From Aphanothece sp. CMT-3BRIN-NPC111 (GTDB taxonomy: Bacteria > Cyanobacteriota > Cyanobacteriia > Cyanobacteriales > JAHHGU01): a DNA stretch of 64,000 nt. The stretch spans positions 1 through 64,000 of the forward strand of contig JAHHGU010000003.1 in NCBI GenBank assembly GCA_019359765.1, in the 5' to 3' direction. This document shows positions 32,869 through 42,000 of this stretch, piece by piece. The number at the start of each line of letters is the position of its first letter. The first letter of the stretch is position 1. The notes under the pieces are model-generated. The model worked only from the letters and a program-made list of their open reading frames with translations. It searched no databases and was not told where the DNA came from. The translations under genes and the position numbers were made by a program.

Positions 32869-35841
32869 ATGTCTCACTCTGCCGATACTTCAGACGCTGC
32901 ATCCCAAAACAAGCATCATGACTCTACCCCGAATCCTAGTAGCAACACTATTCGTATTCGGGGCGCTAGGCAGCACAATCTAAAGAATATTGATTTGGAA
33001 TTGCCGCGCGATCGCCTGATCGTCTTTACTGGCGTCTCTGGTTCTGGTAAGTCTTCCCTCGCCTTTGACACCATCTTTGCGGAAGGGCAACGTCGATATG
33101 TTGAATCCCTCAGCGCTTATGCTAGGCAATTCTTAGGACAGCTAGATAAACCAGATGTAGATGCAATTGATGGGTTAAGTCCAGCAATTTCCATTGACCA
33201 AAAATCGACATCCCACAACCCCCGCTCAACTGTGGGCACAGTTACGGAGATTTACGATTATCTGCGGCTGTTGTTTGGACGGGCGGGTGAACCGCATTGT
33301 CCGATATGCGATCGCTCTATCGCCCCTCAGACGATTGATGAAATGTGCGATCGCATCATGGAACTTCCCGATCGCACCCGGTTTCAAATCTTAGCCCCTG
33401 TAGTCCGAGGCAAAAAAGGCACTCATCAAAAGCTGCTATCCAGTCTCGCCTCTGAAGGATTTGTGCGCGTGCGCGTCGATGGAGAGGTGCGAGAACTCTC
33501 TGAAAACATCGAGTTAGATAAAAATTATACACATACCGTTGAGATTGTCGTTGACCGCCTAATTAAAAAGCCTGGTATGCAGGAACGTCTAACCGATTCC
33601 CTCACTACCTGCCTGCGTCATGCCAGTGGAATTGCGGTGATAGACGTATTAAATGATACATCGGCAGAAGCAGCCGGAGTCCTACAAGATAGTAAGTATA
33701 ACATAACTAACCCAGAATATACAAGTATTTCCTATCAGCAAACACCCAAAGAATTAGTATTTTCAGAAAACTTTGCTTGTCCAGAACATGGGGCAGTAAT
33801 GCAAGAACTTTCCCCACGATTGTTCTCTTTTAACTCTCCTTATGGTGCTTGTACTCATTGTCATGGGTTGGGAAGTTTGCGGACATTCTCCCCAGAAGGA
33901 GTGGTGCCTTATTCAGATGCGCCAGTGTATGGTGCGATCGCACCTTGGGCAGAAAAGGAAAACTCCTATTATTTGGGATTGCTCTATAGCGTCGGACAAG
34001 CTTATGGGTTTGAACTCCAGACGCTTTGGAAGCACTTGACCCCGGAACAGCAACAGATTATTCTGCATGGCTCAGATAAAGCTATCTGGATGCAAGACCG
34101 CAAGGATCACAGACGCTATGCAGGCGTTATTTCTATACTTCAGCGGCAATACGATGAAGGTTCAGAACTACAAAAGCAAAAGCTAGAGCAATATCTAGTA
34201 AATCGACCTTGCGAAGTCTGTCAAGGGAAACGTTTAAAACCGGAAGCGCTGGCAGTGCGCTTAGGGCAGTATCAAATTTTAGATTTAACGGGTGTTTCCA
34301 TTCAGGAGTCTCGGCAGCGGATCGAGCAGTTGAAATTGAGCGATCGCCAAGCTCAGATTGGCGATTTGGTACTCAGAGAAATAAAAGCTAGATTGCAATT
34401 TCTCCTAGATGTAGGTTTAGATTACCTTACCCTTGACCGTCCAGCGATGACGCTTTCCGGTGGCGAAGCCCAGCGAATTCGTTTAGCTACCCAAATTGGT
34501 GCTGGTTTAACTGGCGTTCTCTATGTTTTGGATGAGCCAAGTATTGGTTTGCATCAGCGAGATAATGGACGGTTACTGAATACGTTAATTAAGCTCCGCG
34601 ACTTGGGCAATACGTTAATTGTGGTTGAGCATGATGAAGAAACAATTCGTGCGGCTGACCAAATTGTTGATATTGGCCCTAGTGCCGGGATTCACGGGGG
34701 GGAAATAGTCGCGCAAGGTAACTTAGAGAAATTACTAGCAGCAGAAGATTCTTTGACTGGTGCTTATCTATCTGGGCGGCGAGTTATTGAAACACCCGTT
34801 GAGCGAAGAAAGGGAAATGCGCGATCGCTCTTACTCAAAAATGCTCACCGCAATAATTTAAAACAGATAGATGTAGAAATACCGCTGGGTAAACTTGTCT
34901 GCATCACAGGCGTTTCTGGTTCCGGTAAATCCACCTTAATTAACGAGTTACTTTACCCAGCACTGCAACATCACCTTACTCGCAAAGTTCCATTTCCTGC
35001 CCATTTGGAAGTCATCAAGGGACTGGACGCGATTGATAAAGCGATTGTCATTGACCAATCTCCAATTGGTCGCACTCCTCGTTCTAACCCCGCTACATAT
35101 ACGGGCGTATTCGATGCAATTCGGGAAGTATTTTCCCAAACTATAGAAGCTAAGGCGAGAGGTTACAAGCCAGGGCAGTTTTCCTTCAATGTCAAAGGTG
35201 GACGATGCGAAGCTTGTGGAGGACAGGGAGTGAATGTGATCGAGATGAACTTCCTGCCGGACGTATATGTGCAGTGTGAGGTATGTAAAGGCGATCGCTA
35301 TAATCGCGAAACCCTACAAGTAAAATACAAAAACAAATCTATTGCCGATGTCCTCAACATGACAGTGGAAGAAGGCTTAGAGTTTTTTATAAACATCCCC
35401 CGTGCGGCAACGCGGTTGCAAACTTTGGTAGATGTCGGATTAGGCTATATTCGTTTAGGACAAACCGCACCCACCTTATCTGGAGGTGAAGCCCAGCGGA
35501 TGAAGTTGGCATCAGAATTATCTCGTCGCGCTACAGGCAAAACTCTTTATTTAATAGATGAACCTACGACAGGTTTATCTTTCTATGATGTCCACAAGTT
35601 GCTAGATGTTTTGCAGCGTTTGGTGGATAAGGGTAATTCTATTTTGGTAATTGAACACAACTTAGATGTAATCCGTTGTTCTGACTGGGTAATTGATTTA
35701 GGACCAGAAGGTGGCGATAAGGGGGGAGAGTTGATTGCCGTGGGAACGCCAGAAGAAGTGGCGGAGAATCCGAAGTCTTATACGGGGCAATATTTAAAGC
35801 AGGTATTGCAACAGCATCCGCCACAGTCAGCTAGCAGCTAG
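32869..35841 (+). CDS. uvrA: excinuclease ABC subunit UvrA
   Basis: The damage-recognition ATPase of nucleotide excision repair. It has two ABC modules with Walker A motifs at residues 55-62 (GVSGSGKS) and about 685, and signature motifs LSGGEAQRIRLA and LSGGEAQRMKLA. The zinc modules CPIC..., CEVCQGKRLKPEAL and CEACGGQG...CEVCKGDRYN are present. At 990 residues it is slightly longer than usual because of a polar N-terminal extension of about 25 residues before IRIRGARQHNLKN. No strong Shine-Dalgarno precedes the ATG. It appears monocistronic. Confidence 0.97.
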   Translation: MSHSADTSDAASQNKHHDSTPNPSSNTIRIRGARQHNLKNIDLELPRDRLIVFTGVSGSGKSSLAFDTIFAEGQRRYVESLSAYARQFLGQLDKPDVDAIDGLSPAISIDQKSTSHNPRSTVGTVTEIYDYLRLLFGRAGEPHCPICDRSIAPQTIDEMCDRIMELPDRTRFQILAPVVRGKKGTHQKLLSSLASEGFVRVRVDGEVRELSENIELDKNYTHTVEIVVDRLIKKPGMQERLTDSLTTCLRHASGIAVIDVLNDTSAEAAGVLQDSKYNITNPEYTSISYQQTPKELVFSENFACPEHGAVMQELSPRLFSFNSPYGACTHCHGLGSLRTFSPEGVVPYSDAPVYGAIAPWAEKENSYYLGLLYSVGQAYGFELQTLWKHLTPEQQQIILHGSDKAIWMQDRKDHRRYAGVISILQRQYDEGSELQKQKLEQYLVNRPCEVCQGKRLKPEALAVRLGQYQILDLTGVSIQESRQRIEQLKLSDRQAQIGDLVLREIKARLQFLLDVGLDYLTLDRPAMTLSGGEAQRIRLATQIGAGLTGVLYVLDEPSIGLHQRDNGRLLNTLIKLRDLGNTLIVVEHDEETIRAADQIVDIGPSAGIHGGEIVAQGNLEKLLAAEDSLTGAYLSGRRVIETPVERRKGNARSLLLKNAHRNNLKQIDVEIPLGKLVCITGVSGSGKSTLINELLYPALQHHLTRKVPFPAHLEVIKGLDAIDKAIVIDQSPIGRTPRSNPATYTGVFDAIREVFSQTIEAKARGYKPGQFSFNVKGGRCEACGGQGVNVIEMNFLPDVYVQCEVCKGDRYNRETLQVKYKNKSIADVLNMTVEEGLEFFINIPRAATRLQTLVDVGLGYIRLGQTAPTLSGGEAQRMKLASELSRRATGKTLYLIDEPTTGLSFYDVHKLLDVLQRLVDKGNSILVIEHNLDVIRCSDWVIDLGPEGGDKGGELIAVGTPEEVAENPKSYTGQYLKQVLQQHPPQSASS

Positions 35842-35904
35842 GGCTATATTGTACGCTGCTATAATTTATCTAAAGTGTCTTTAGTTTTGAAGTAAAACCT
35901 GGGT

Positions 35905-37110
35905 ATGCGTAATTTATTTCCTGGCTATTACAAACCAACGAAAGAAGAATTTGATGATTTATGGGAAAACTGCATTTTTTCTTTTGATGCAAACATACTT
36001 TTGAATGTCTACCGTTATAGCCCAGAGACGAGAGAGAGATTTTTTGAAATTTTAACTAAACTTCAAGACAGGATCTGGATACCATATCAGGTAGCTTATG
36101 AGTATCACAAAAATCGGTTAGAAGTAATATCTCAGCAGCTAAAGCCCTATGATGAAATAAAAAAACTTTTGGATGAGCATTTTGAAAAGCTAATAAAAAA
36201 ATTAGAAGAATATAGTAAACGCCATTCATTTACTACCTTTTTTGATAGTAGTAAATTAATAGAATCTATTAAAAGAGCTAACGAAGAAAGTAAAGTTAAC
36301 TTACAACAAGCTAGCTCACAGTATCCCGACCTATTGGAATTTGATGAATTTTTGGAAAAAGTTACGAGGTTGTTTGATAGTAAGGTTGGCAAGCCTTACC
36401 CAGAAGAAGAAATACAAAAAATTTATAAAGAAGGTGAAAAACGTTTTAAGGATAACATACCTCCAGGTTACATGGATGATCGTGGCAAACATAAGAAAGA
36501 TTTTCCAGAAAACTATGGAGATATTTTAGTTTGGTTTCAGTTGATTGACTATGCCAAGTCGCAAAAGAAGCCTTTAATTTTAGTTATAGATGACGAAAAG
36601 GAAGATTGGTGGCTAGAGCATAAAGGTAAAACTATCAGCCCAAGACCGGAACTTATACAAGAAATGCTATCGAAGGCAGGCATTTCTTTTTATATGTATA
36701 AAAGTGACCAGTTCATGGAGCGTGCTGCAAATTTTCTTGCACTTCCAGACAAGCCGGAAGCAATTGAAGAAGCAAGGGAAATTAGGCTTCAGGATGCAGA
36801 TGAGGAACATTCATATGAAGAGATACAACATTTAGTCAATATCACCCCCAGAAATCTCGAAGCATCTAAGCGTGCATTCGAGGAAAGCCAAAGGAAGATG
36901 GCTAGGAATCTCGAAGCATCTAAGCGTGCATTCGAGGAAAGCCAGAGGAAGATGGCTAGGAATATGGATAGGTTTCCAAAGGCGTTACCTCTTACAGAAC
37001 TACGTGAGCAAGTCAGTAAGTTGCGGGGCGTCCTTAAAGGCTCAGCACCCGACCGCAATCTGGTTGATGAGCTGATTCAGGAACGTCGAAAGGAAGCTGC
37101 TAGTGAGTAG
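35905..37110 (+). CDS. PIN_8-domain nuclease with an antitoxin-like C-terminal tail
   Basis: Residues 15-285 form a PIN-like (PIN_8/DUF4935) domain. It contains FSFDANILLNVYR with D28, YEYHKNR with E66, GDILVWFQ with D206 and LVIDDEKEDWW with D229/D230, so the acidic metal site looks intact. From about 310 the protein adds two exact-type 18-residue repeats (NLEASKRAFEESQRKMAR). The tail (ELREQVSKLRGVLKG, then NLVDELIQERRKEA) resembles the toxin-wrapping end of VapB-type antitoxins. The stop overlaps the start of a VapC-like gene by 8 nt. I infer a fused nuclease/antitoxin; the tail assignment is by resemblance only. Confidence 0.75.
   Translation: MRNLFPGYYKPTKEEFDDLWENCIFSFDANILLNVYRYSPETRERFFEILTKLQDRIWIPYQVAYEYHKNRLEVISQQLKPYDEIKKLLDEHFEKLIKKLEEYSKRHSFTTFFDSSKLIESIKRANEESKVNLQQASSQYPDLLEFDEFLEKVTRLFDSKVGKPYPEEEIQKIYKEGEKRFKDNIPPGYMDDRGKHKKDFPENYGDILVWFQLIDYAKSQKKPLILVIDDEKEDWWLEHKGKTISPRPELIQEMLSKAGISFYMYKSDQFMERAANFLALPDKPEAIEEAREIRLQDADEEHSYEEIQHLVNITPRNLEASKRAFEESQRKMARNLEASKRAFEESQRKMARNMDRFPKALPLTELREQVSKLRGVLKGSAPDRNLVDELIQERRKEAASE
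36850..36957 (+). repeat. 54-bp in-frame tandem duplication
   Basis: Two copies of a 54-bp unit (starting aatctcgaagcatctaagcg at 36853 and 36907) differ at about two bases. Each adds 18 residues to the helical linker before the antitoxin-like tail. A third degenerate start (agg aat atg) follows. Confidence 0.92.
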
Positions 37111-37504
37111 CTTCATTCTAGATGCCTCTGCACTTTTGGCTTATTTAAATGACGAAGTAGGGGCAATAGTTGTAGAAAATGCCCTTATTGAAGGAACCTA
37201 TATCAGCATTGTCAACTGGGCTGAGGTACTCTCTAAAGTTGCTGATATAGGAGAAAACCCTGAAGCTTTAGCTTTGCAACTTGAGAACGAGGGACTATTA
37301 GGAAATAATCTGCAAATACTTCCACTAACGGAAGAAGATGCTTTAGTAATTGCCCAATCTCGTCCCTTAACTAAAACTGTTGGACTCTCTTTTGGAGACA
37401 GAGCTTGCCTAGCTTTAGGGAAGCGTTTAGGGCTGCCTGTGCTTACGGCTGATCGCTCCTGGGCTAGTCTTACTCTAGGAGTGTTGGTGAACCTAATCCG
37501 TTAA
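37103..37504 (+). CDS. vapC: VapC-type PIN-domain ribonuclease toxin
   Basis: 133 residues with the four acidic positions of VapC toxins: D7 (ILDASALLAYL), E41 (NWAEVLSK), D99 (SFGDRACLALG) and D117 (LTADRSW). VapC enzymes cut tRNA or rRNA and are held in check by a cognate VapB. Here no small vapB precedes it. Its GTG start lies inside the last codons of the PIN_8 gene, whose tail looks antitoxin-like. The overlap suggests coupled synthesis, as in vapBC operons. Confidence 0.85.
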   Translation: MSSFILDASALLAYLNDEVGAIVVENALIEGTYISIVNWAEVLSKVADIGENPEALALQLENEGLLGNNLQILPLTEEDALVIAQSRPLTKTVGLSFGDRACLALGKRLGLPVLTADRSWASLTLGVLVNLIR

Positions 37505-37692
37505 CGGATATTTTGCTAGCGTTCAAGCCCAATGACGTTAATTACTATATTTGTCGCAAGAGTGAAATTTACTGAAGCGATAGCGTGATATATGCGATCG
37601 CCCCATCCTTGAGGATACAGGGCAATTAAGTACATCGTTACAAAGAATTGGTATCAAGATAGAATCAAAGCAATCTCACAACTGCTTGCAAC

Positions 37693-38106
37693 ATGACAGA
37701 TCCTCTGCGTAGCTTAAAATATCTGCCTTGGCGATCGCTCCTCGAAGTTGCCGCGATCGCTACTCTTATTGTCGTAGCCCTAGAATTCATACTAGGGTTA
37801 GGATACGCACAATCTAACTTAATCCGTCAGGCGCTATCTATTCTCTATGCACGCCCGTTAGGGCTATTGGTGAATGTTGCTGTAGCCTTTGGTGTAGGGG
37901 TACTAGCGGTTTACTTACTTGAGCGGTTGTATAAACGAGTAATAATTAATAACGGTAGCTTGTGGGCGTTAGTTCCCTGTTTAGCCCTTCTGCTTTTGGT
38001 AAAGTCACTATTGCCTGTACAACCTATTCTGGTGGATTTGGATCAAACTCAGTTGATGGGTATCCTTGTTGGGATCTTTTGGCAAGGTCGTCCCTACTGG
38101 CGATAG
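37693..38106 (+). CDS. membrane protein of unknown function
   Basis: 137 residues, with about four hydrophobic segments (AAIATLIVVALEFILGLGY, PLGLLVNVAVAFGVGVLAVYLL, SLWALVPCLALLLLV and a weaker last one near LMGILVGIFW). There is no recognised domain. It starts at the ATG 37693 after a gap without features. The last residues, LVGIFWQGRPYWR, look like a natural amphipathic end. A dispersed repeat begins 48 bp after the stop in the same orientation. Confidence 0.7.
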   Translation: MTDPLRSLKYLPWRSLLEVAAIATLIVVALEFILGLGYAQSNLIRQALSILYARPLGLLVNVAVAFGVGVLAVYLLERLYKRVIINNGSLWALVPCLALLLLVKSLLPVQPILVDLDQTQLMGILVGIFWQGRPYWR

Positions 38107-38153
38107 CTCAAAAAACGGGAGAATATCCCCAGCAGATGTTGCGGCAATATCTA

Positions 38154-38213
38154 CTAAGAACCTATGCGAAAAGTGGTTTTAAGATATTTTTAACCACAGA
38201 TAAACACAGATAA
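38154..38213 (+). repeat. dispersed 3'-flanking repeat, copy 2
   Basis: Same element as at 30633-30700 and inverted at 42088-42145. In this copy gtggtt and aaccac form a perfect 6-bp stem around ttaagatattttt. The flanks 38107-38153 and 38214-38345 show no gene. Confidence 0.85.
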
Positions 38214-38345
38214 TAGCTCTGTAGATTATACCCATTAAATGCATAGCAGCTTATTTCCGTTCCTCAAACAAACAGCCTTAAATTGTACGCTTTAAAAAAG
38301 TAAGTTTTACAGCGTTTTATATAAAAATAGCGGTTATATATCAGC

Positions 38346-38483
38346 CTATGCGAGAGGCCAAATAATTAGCCGTACCTTTTTCATTGGCAAATTAAGCCGC
38401 GCGGCAATATTACCGACTGAGTGACCTTCATTCCACAAAATTTGAATTCTTTGCTTCTGAACAATTGTGAGTATTCGTGTCAT
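38346..38483 (-). CDS. small helix-turn-helix protein, 45 aa
   Basis: ATG at 38483, preceded on the minus strand by GGAGAAGACA, a well-placed Shine-Dalgarno, runs to TAG at 38346. The peptide MTRILTIVQKQRIQILWN, then EGHSVGNIAARLNLPMKKV, reads as a homeodomain-like helix-turn-helix of the kind found in resolvases and at transposase N-termini. It may be a truncated transposase or a free-standing small DNA-binding protein. The codon pattern and ribosome site favour real translation. Confidence 0.5.
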   Translation of the reverse strand: MTRILTIVQKQRIQILWNEGHSVGNIAARLNLPMKKVRLIIWPLA

Positions 38484-38582
38484 TGTCTTCTCCAGGTGTG
38501 TTACAAAATAAAAGCTGTAATATTGATGATAGAGAGATTTATTTATCTTTGCTTTCGCAGGCGATCGCCCCTCAGCCGTGAG

Positions 38583-39422
38583 CTATCGAGTTTGTTGTAC
38601 CTCGCTCGTTCGTCTCTCTTGCGTCACTAACAAACTCGCCGAATCAGTATCCAGAAATAACGTTGCCTGAGCTTTCGTTCGCAGTACTGAAGCCGGAATT
38701 GTGGTGTTAATTGGCTCTTGCAACATTTTCTTCACCGCAGACGCTTTGCGTTTTTCTGGTGCAAGGCAGATTATTTTCTTAGCGGCACAAATCATTGGGA
38801 GAGTTAGCGTAAAAGCATATTGGGGCACAGCTTCTAATGTGGGGAAATGCCCTTCGCTCACCTGTTGCTGGCGCGTCACCGGATCTAGCTTTACCAGTTT
38901 CACACTATGAGGATCGTCAAAAGCAGCTACTGGCGGATCGTTAAAAGCTAAGTGTCCGTTTTCTCCAACTCCAAGGCAACAAAGGTCAATTGGTTGTGCC
39001 TCTAATAGCTTCGTGTAGCGATCGCATTCATCTAACGGTTGCATGGCGTCGCCTTCTATGTAGTGAAACACTCTGGGTCGGGTTAGCTTCTCTACCCGTT
39101 CGCGCAGATAGCGGCGAAAACTAGCGGCATGGTTAGCATCAATTCCCATATACTCGTCAAGATGGAAAAGGGTAATTTTCGACCAATCCACACCCCCCAA
39201 GGCAATCAAAGCTTCGAGAAACTGGATTTGGGAATTACCTGTCGCCAAAATTACCGCAGCAGCACCTTGTTGGGCAATTTTTTTCTGCAAATAGTTTTGT
39301 GCCTCCAGCGCCACACCCTGAACCATTTCCGCTTCAGAGTTGTAGAGAAGCACTGATAAGGCATCGACGTGAAAAGTTTCGGCGGGCGTCGGCAATTGTG
39401 AGAGACTCGATAAATTAGACAT
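38583..39422 (-). CDS. nagB: glucosamine-6-phosphate deaminase
   Basis: NagB converts glucosamine-6-phosphate to fructose-6-phosphate and ammonia. The diagnostic motifs are ILATGNSQIQFLEAL, LFHLDEYMG and LGVGENGHLAFNDPP, the last with the catalytic Asp/His region. At 279 residues it is a little longer than E. coli NagB because of an N-terminal extension of about 25 residues. There is no nagA or transporter nearby. It is probably used in amino-sugar recycling. Confidence 0.92.
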   Translation of the reverse strand: MSNLSSLSQLPTPAETFHVDALSVLLYNSEAEMVQGVALEAQNYLQKKIAQQGAAAVILATGNSQIQFLEALIALGGVDWSKITLFHLDEYMGIDANHAASFRRYLRERVEKLTRPRVFHYIEGDAMQPLDECDRYTKLLEAQPIDLCCLGVGENGHLAFNDPPVAAFDDPHSVKLVKLDPVTRQQQVSEGHFPTLEAVPQYAFTLTLPMICAAKKIICLAPEKRKASAVKKMLQEPINTTIPASVLRTKAQATLFLDTDSASLLVTQERRTSEVQQTR

Positions 39423-39589
39423 ATCTTGATACTAACGCTTAGCTTTCACCCCATGCAATTATATTATGCTGATGCTTCTCTACATTTTTAGCTGGCGGAA
39501 CAAAAAATTTCAGTAGTTAAATAAGCTCTAAATATGTGAGTGAAAATAAAGGTAAATATAAAAGGCTGGTGATATGTTGACGCAAAATA

Positions 39590-39610
39590 TCCCCTAATTC
39601 AGCCGGGGGA
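39590..39610. mobile_element. possible IS200/IS605-type end
   Basis: atcccc (to 39594) pairs with gggggat (39605-39611), with aattcagcc in the loop, followed by gagctt. The sequence resembles the subterminal hairpin of IS200/IS605 elements. No transposase is nearby, so at most this is a remnant end. Confidence 0.25.
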
Positions 39611-39677
39611 TGAGCTTAAACTCCCTATTTCCGGTCAAGTGCTGATAAAATCAGCGGAGTCCCCGGAGATTTTGCGT

Positions 39678-40148
39678 ATGGAAACAACAGACTTAAAAAG
39701 CGGTTTGACTCCCAGACAACATCTTTGGATCGCGGCTGTTCTCTGGATGCTAGTTGGCACTGGCCTTTTGAGCATGGGTTTGGTGTTTTGGTTTCATTTC
39801 CCCTACCTGGGGTTTGTGGATGGGCGACATTTAGGGTGGGGCGCGATCGCTCTTAGCGTTGGTCTCATCAAAGGTAAACTAATTCTCGACCGCACCGCTA
39901 ATCGGGTAATTGACCGGGTAGAAACTCTTAACGAACCCAACCCCCTGAAAAGCGTGTTTCAAATGTTTGGAGCTAAAACCATTGCTTTAATTTTAGCGAT
40001 GATGGGAATTGGGATAGTATTGCGAGTCGCAGGTGTCAGCTTTGAAGTACGGGGTTTAATTTATATCGCAGTAGGCACTGCTTTGCTATGGAGTTGTCGT
40101 CGCTACTGGATAGCCTCAACTAAGTTTTTACAAGTAGAGGAATTATAG
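39678..40148 (+). CDS. conserved membrane protein, probable cysQ partner
   Basis: 156 residues from the ATG at 39678, preceded by GGAGA; a frame 13 codons longer exists. Hydrophobic segments lie near HLWIAAVLWMLVGTGLLSMGL, FGAKTIALILAMMGIGIVL and GLIYIAVGTALLWS. I know no assigned function. The stop is 1-2 bp before the cysQ GTG, so the two are translationally coupled. Confidence 0.75.
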   Translation: METTDLKSGLTPRQHLWIAAVLWMLVGTGLLSMGLVFWFHFPYLGFVDGRHLGWGAIALSVGLIKGKLILDRTANRVIDRVETLNEPNPLKSVFQMFGAKTIALILAMMGIGIVLRVAGVSFEVRGLIYIAVGTALLWSCRRYWIASTKFLQVEEL

Positions 40149-40149
40149 G

Positions 40150-41046
40150 GTGACGGAATTAAAATTTTTGGGCGCAGATCGGTACGAAGGGTTAGAAGAT
40201 ATTTTGGCGATCGCTCGTTCCATTGGCTGGGGAGCTTCAGACATTCTCCGGTCTTTCTATCGCGGTGAACCCAGCACAGGCAACCTGGAAATAGAAGAAA
40301 AGGTCGGTGGACCTGTTACTGCGGCAGATATAGCTGTCAACCGTTACATACTAGAAAAACTACGGGCGTCTTTAGGTGGCGAAGACTTTGGTTATCTAAC
40401 CGAAGAAACATATCAAGCCCAGAATGCAGCACCCCTTTCCCAGCCTTGGGTTTGGATCATTGACCCCCTGGATGGAACGCGAGACTTTATAGACAAAACT
40501 GGCGAATATGCTGTTCACATTGCCTTAGTACACGAAAAACGACCAGTGCTGGCAGTTGTTGCCTGGCCGGAAGCAGAGAAGTTATATTACGCCATCAAAG
40601 GCGGCGGTACCTTTATGGAAACCCGTCAGGGCACCACCACCGCGATGCGGGTGTCGGAGCGCAACACCATTGAAGATTTGATCCTAGTGGTTAGTCGTAC
40701 CCACCGAGATCAACGCTTTAACGATTTGTTGCAACAGTTACCGACCCAGAGCAAACACTATGTCGGCAGCGTAGGTTGTAAAATTGCCACTCTTGTAGAG
40801 CAAAAAGCAGACGTTTATATCTCCCTTTCCGGGAAGTCCGCAGCTAAAGATTGGGACATGGCAGCACCGGAATTAATCCTCACCGAAGCTGGTGGGCAAT
40901 TTACCCATGCGGATGCTAGCCCATTAAAGTACAACCACGGTGATGTCAACCAATGGGGTTGCCTCATCGCTAGCAACGGTCACTGCCACGAATCCCTCTG
41001 TACTCAATCCGAAAAGATTCTCGCTGAGATTGATGAAAAGTCTTGA
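40150..41046 (+). CDS. cysQ: 3'(2'),5'-bisphosphate nucleotidase CysQ / inositol monophosphatase family
   Basis: 298 residues with the Li-sensitive phosphatase metal motifs: FGYLTEET, WIIDPLDGTRDFI (the DPxDGT signature) and the late KDWDMAAPELILTEAGG. Family members remove the 3' phosphate of PAP/PAPS made in sulfate assimilation, or act on inositol phosphates. CysQ is the likelier of the two by overall pattern. It starts at a GTG behind AGGAATTATAGG and is coupled to the upstream membrane gene. Confidence 0.88.
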   Translation: MTELKFLGADRYEGLEDILAIARSIGWGASDILRSFYRGEPSTGNLEIEEKVGGPVTAADIAVNRYILEKLRASLGGEDFGYLTEETYQAQNAAPLSQPWVWIIDPLDGTRDFIDKTGEYAVHIALVHEKRPVLAVVAWPEAEKLYYAIKGGGTFMETRQGTTTAMRVSERNTIEDLILVVSRTHRDQRFNDLLQQLPTQSKHYVGSVGCKIATLVEQKADVYISLSGKSAAKDWDMAAPELILTEAGGQFTHADASPLKYNHGDVNQWGCLIASNGHCHESLCTQSEKILAEIDEKS

Positions 41047-41094
41047 GTTTTGAAGTAAGAAATATTAACTCAACTCTCAACACTTTTATTCTCC

Positions 41095-41328
41095 TTACCT
41101 AGGCACAATGTGCCGCCGAGGTCCCACACCCGGATTGATTACAGCCGCCATCTCTTCCGCTGACAATTTAGCTATCTGAGCCTGTAGTTCTTCAGTTGTA
41201 AAGTTATAGCCGCGTTGTGCAGCAATCTGGACAAAACTTTCTGGATCTGTTGTTGCTTTGAGTTTTTGCTTTAATGCTTGGTCTTGTTTTACGGCGTTAA
41301 AGAATCGGGCGGCGCTTTCCTGTGCCAT
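41095..41328 (-). CDS. Nif11-leader family peptide without Cys core
   Basis: 77 residues: a Nif11-like leader (ARFFNAVKQDQALKQKLKAT, then AAQRGYNFTTEELQAQIAKL) ending LSAEEMAAVINPGVGPRRHIVPR. AAAAGGAGAT 10 nt upstream is a strong Shine-Dalgarno. There is no double-Gly site and no Cys in the tail. It therefore cannot form lanthionine rings unless modified by another chemistry, and no maturation enzyme is adjacent. The GYNFTTE signature is shared with the precursor at 20209-20496. Confidence 0.8.
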   Translation of the reverse strand: MAQESAARFFNAVKQDQALKQKLKATTDPESFVQIAAQRGYNFTTEELQAQIAKLSAEEMAAVINPGVGPRRHIVPR

Positions 41329-41577
41329 GACAGTACATCTCCTTTTAAAATGTGTAATTCAAATGCAGTAAATTTAGTCGCATGGTGCATCGGAGGCGAC
41401 ATCACTGCTATATTAGAGGCGATATCGCACCCTGACGTTATGCCTGCTGTAAGGTGTTACTTTTGAGGATAGATCCTACGGAACTGAAAGTCACAAAATA
41501 TTGACATAAATTAAAGCATTCGGTAAGATTCTTAACACACGTTTTGAAATTTTTGTGATAAAATACCAAAACAAAAA

Positions 41578-41820
41578 ATGAAAGAGCGACTACTAAGTTG
41601 GCTGAATCTATTTTTAATGGCAGATTTATTTTTAGTATTGTTGGGCTTTTTTTGGCTAGCGATCGCAGTTTTCGGTCGATATGCGGGAATTCCCCTGGGT
41701 CTGGATATTTGGTATAAACTTTGGCAGCCATTATTTACCCCAGCGATTGGTCTTTTGATGCTAGGCGCAATTGTCAGCGGGTTGGCTAATCAAATTTCTA
41801 AGCGACTCACAAAGGTTTAA
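41578..41820 (+). CDS. small two-helix membrane protein
   Basis: 80 residues with two hydrophobic segments (LFLMADLFLVLLGFFWLAIAV and PAIGLLMLGAIVSGLAN) and a basic C-terminus. The pattern is that of a conserved small cyanobacterial membrane protein, but I cannot name it. No Shine-Dalgarno is visible before the ATG. The upstream gap 41329-41577 shows nothing else. Confidence 0.6.
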   Translation: MKERLLSWLNLFLMADLFLVLLGFFWLAIAVFGRYAGIPLGLDIWYKLWQPLFTPAIGLLMLGAIVSGLANQISKRLTKV

Positions 41821-42000
41821 AAGTTTTAGGCGTTAGCGGAGTGGAGTTGTATAGTCCACGCCGATTGCTGTAGGTGGGAGATTGTGGCGTCAGCTAATAA
41901 GTACAAGGCTTACCCACCAAAAGTCTAAAACCTTGATCCCCTCTAGCCCCACATAAAAAGGCTTGTCATTACCCACATTTACTTCCTTTAAAACCCAGAT

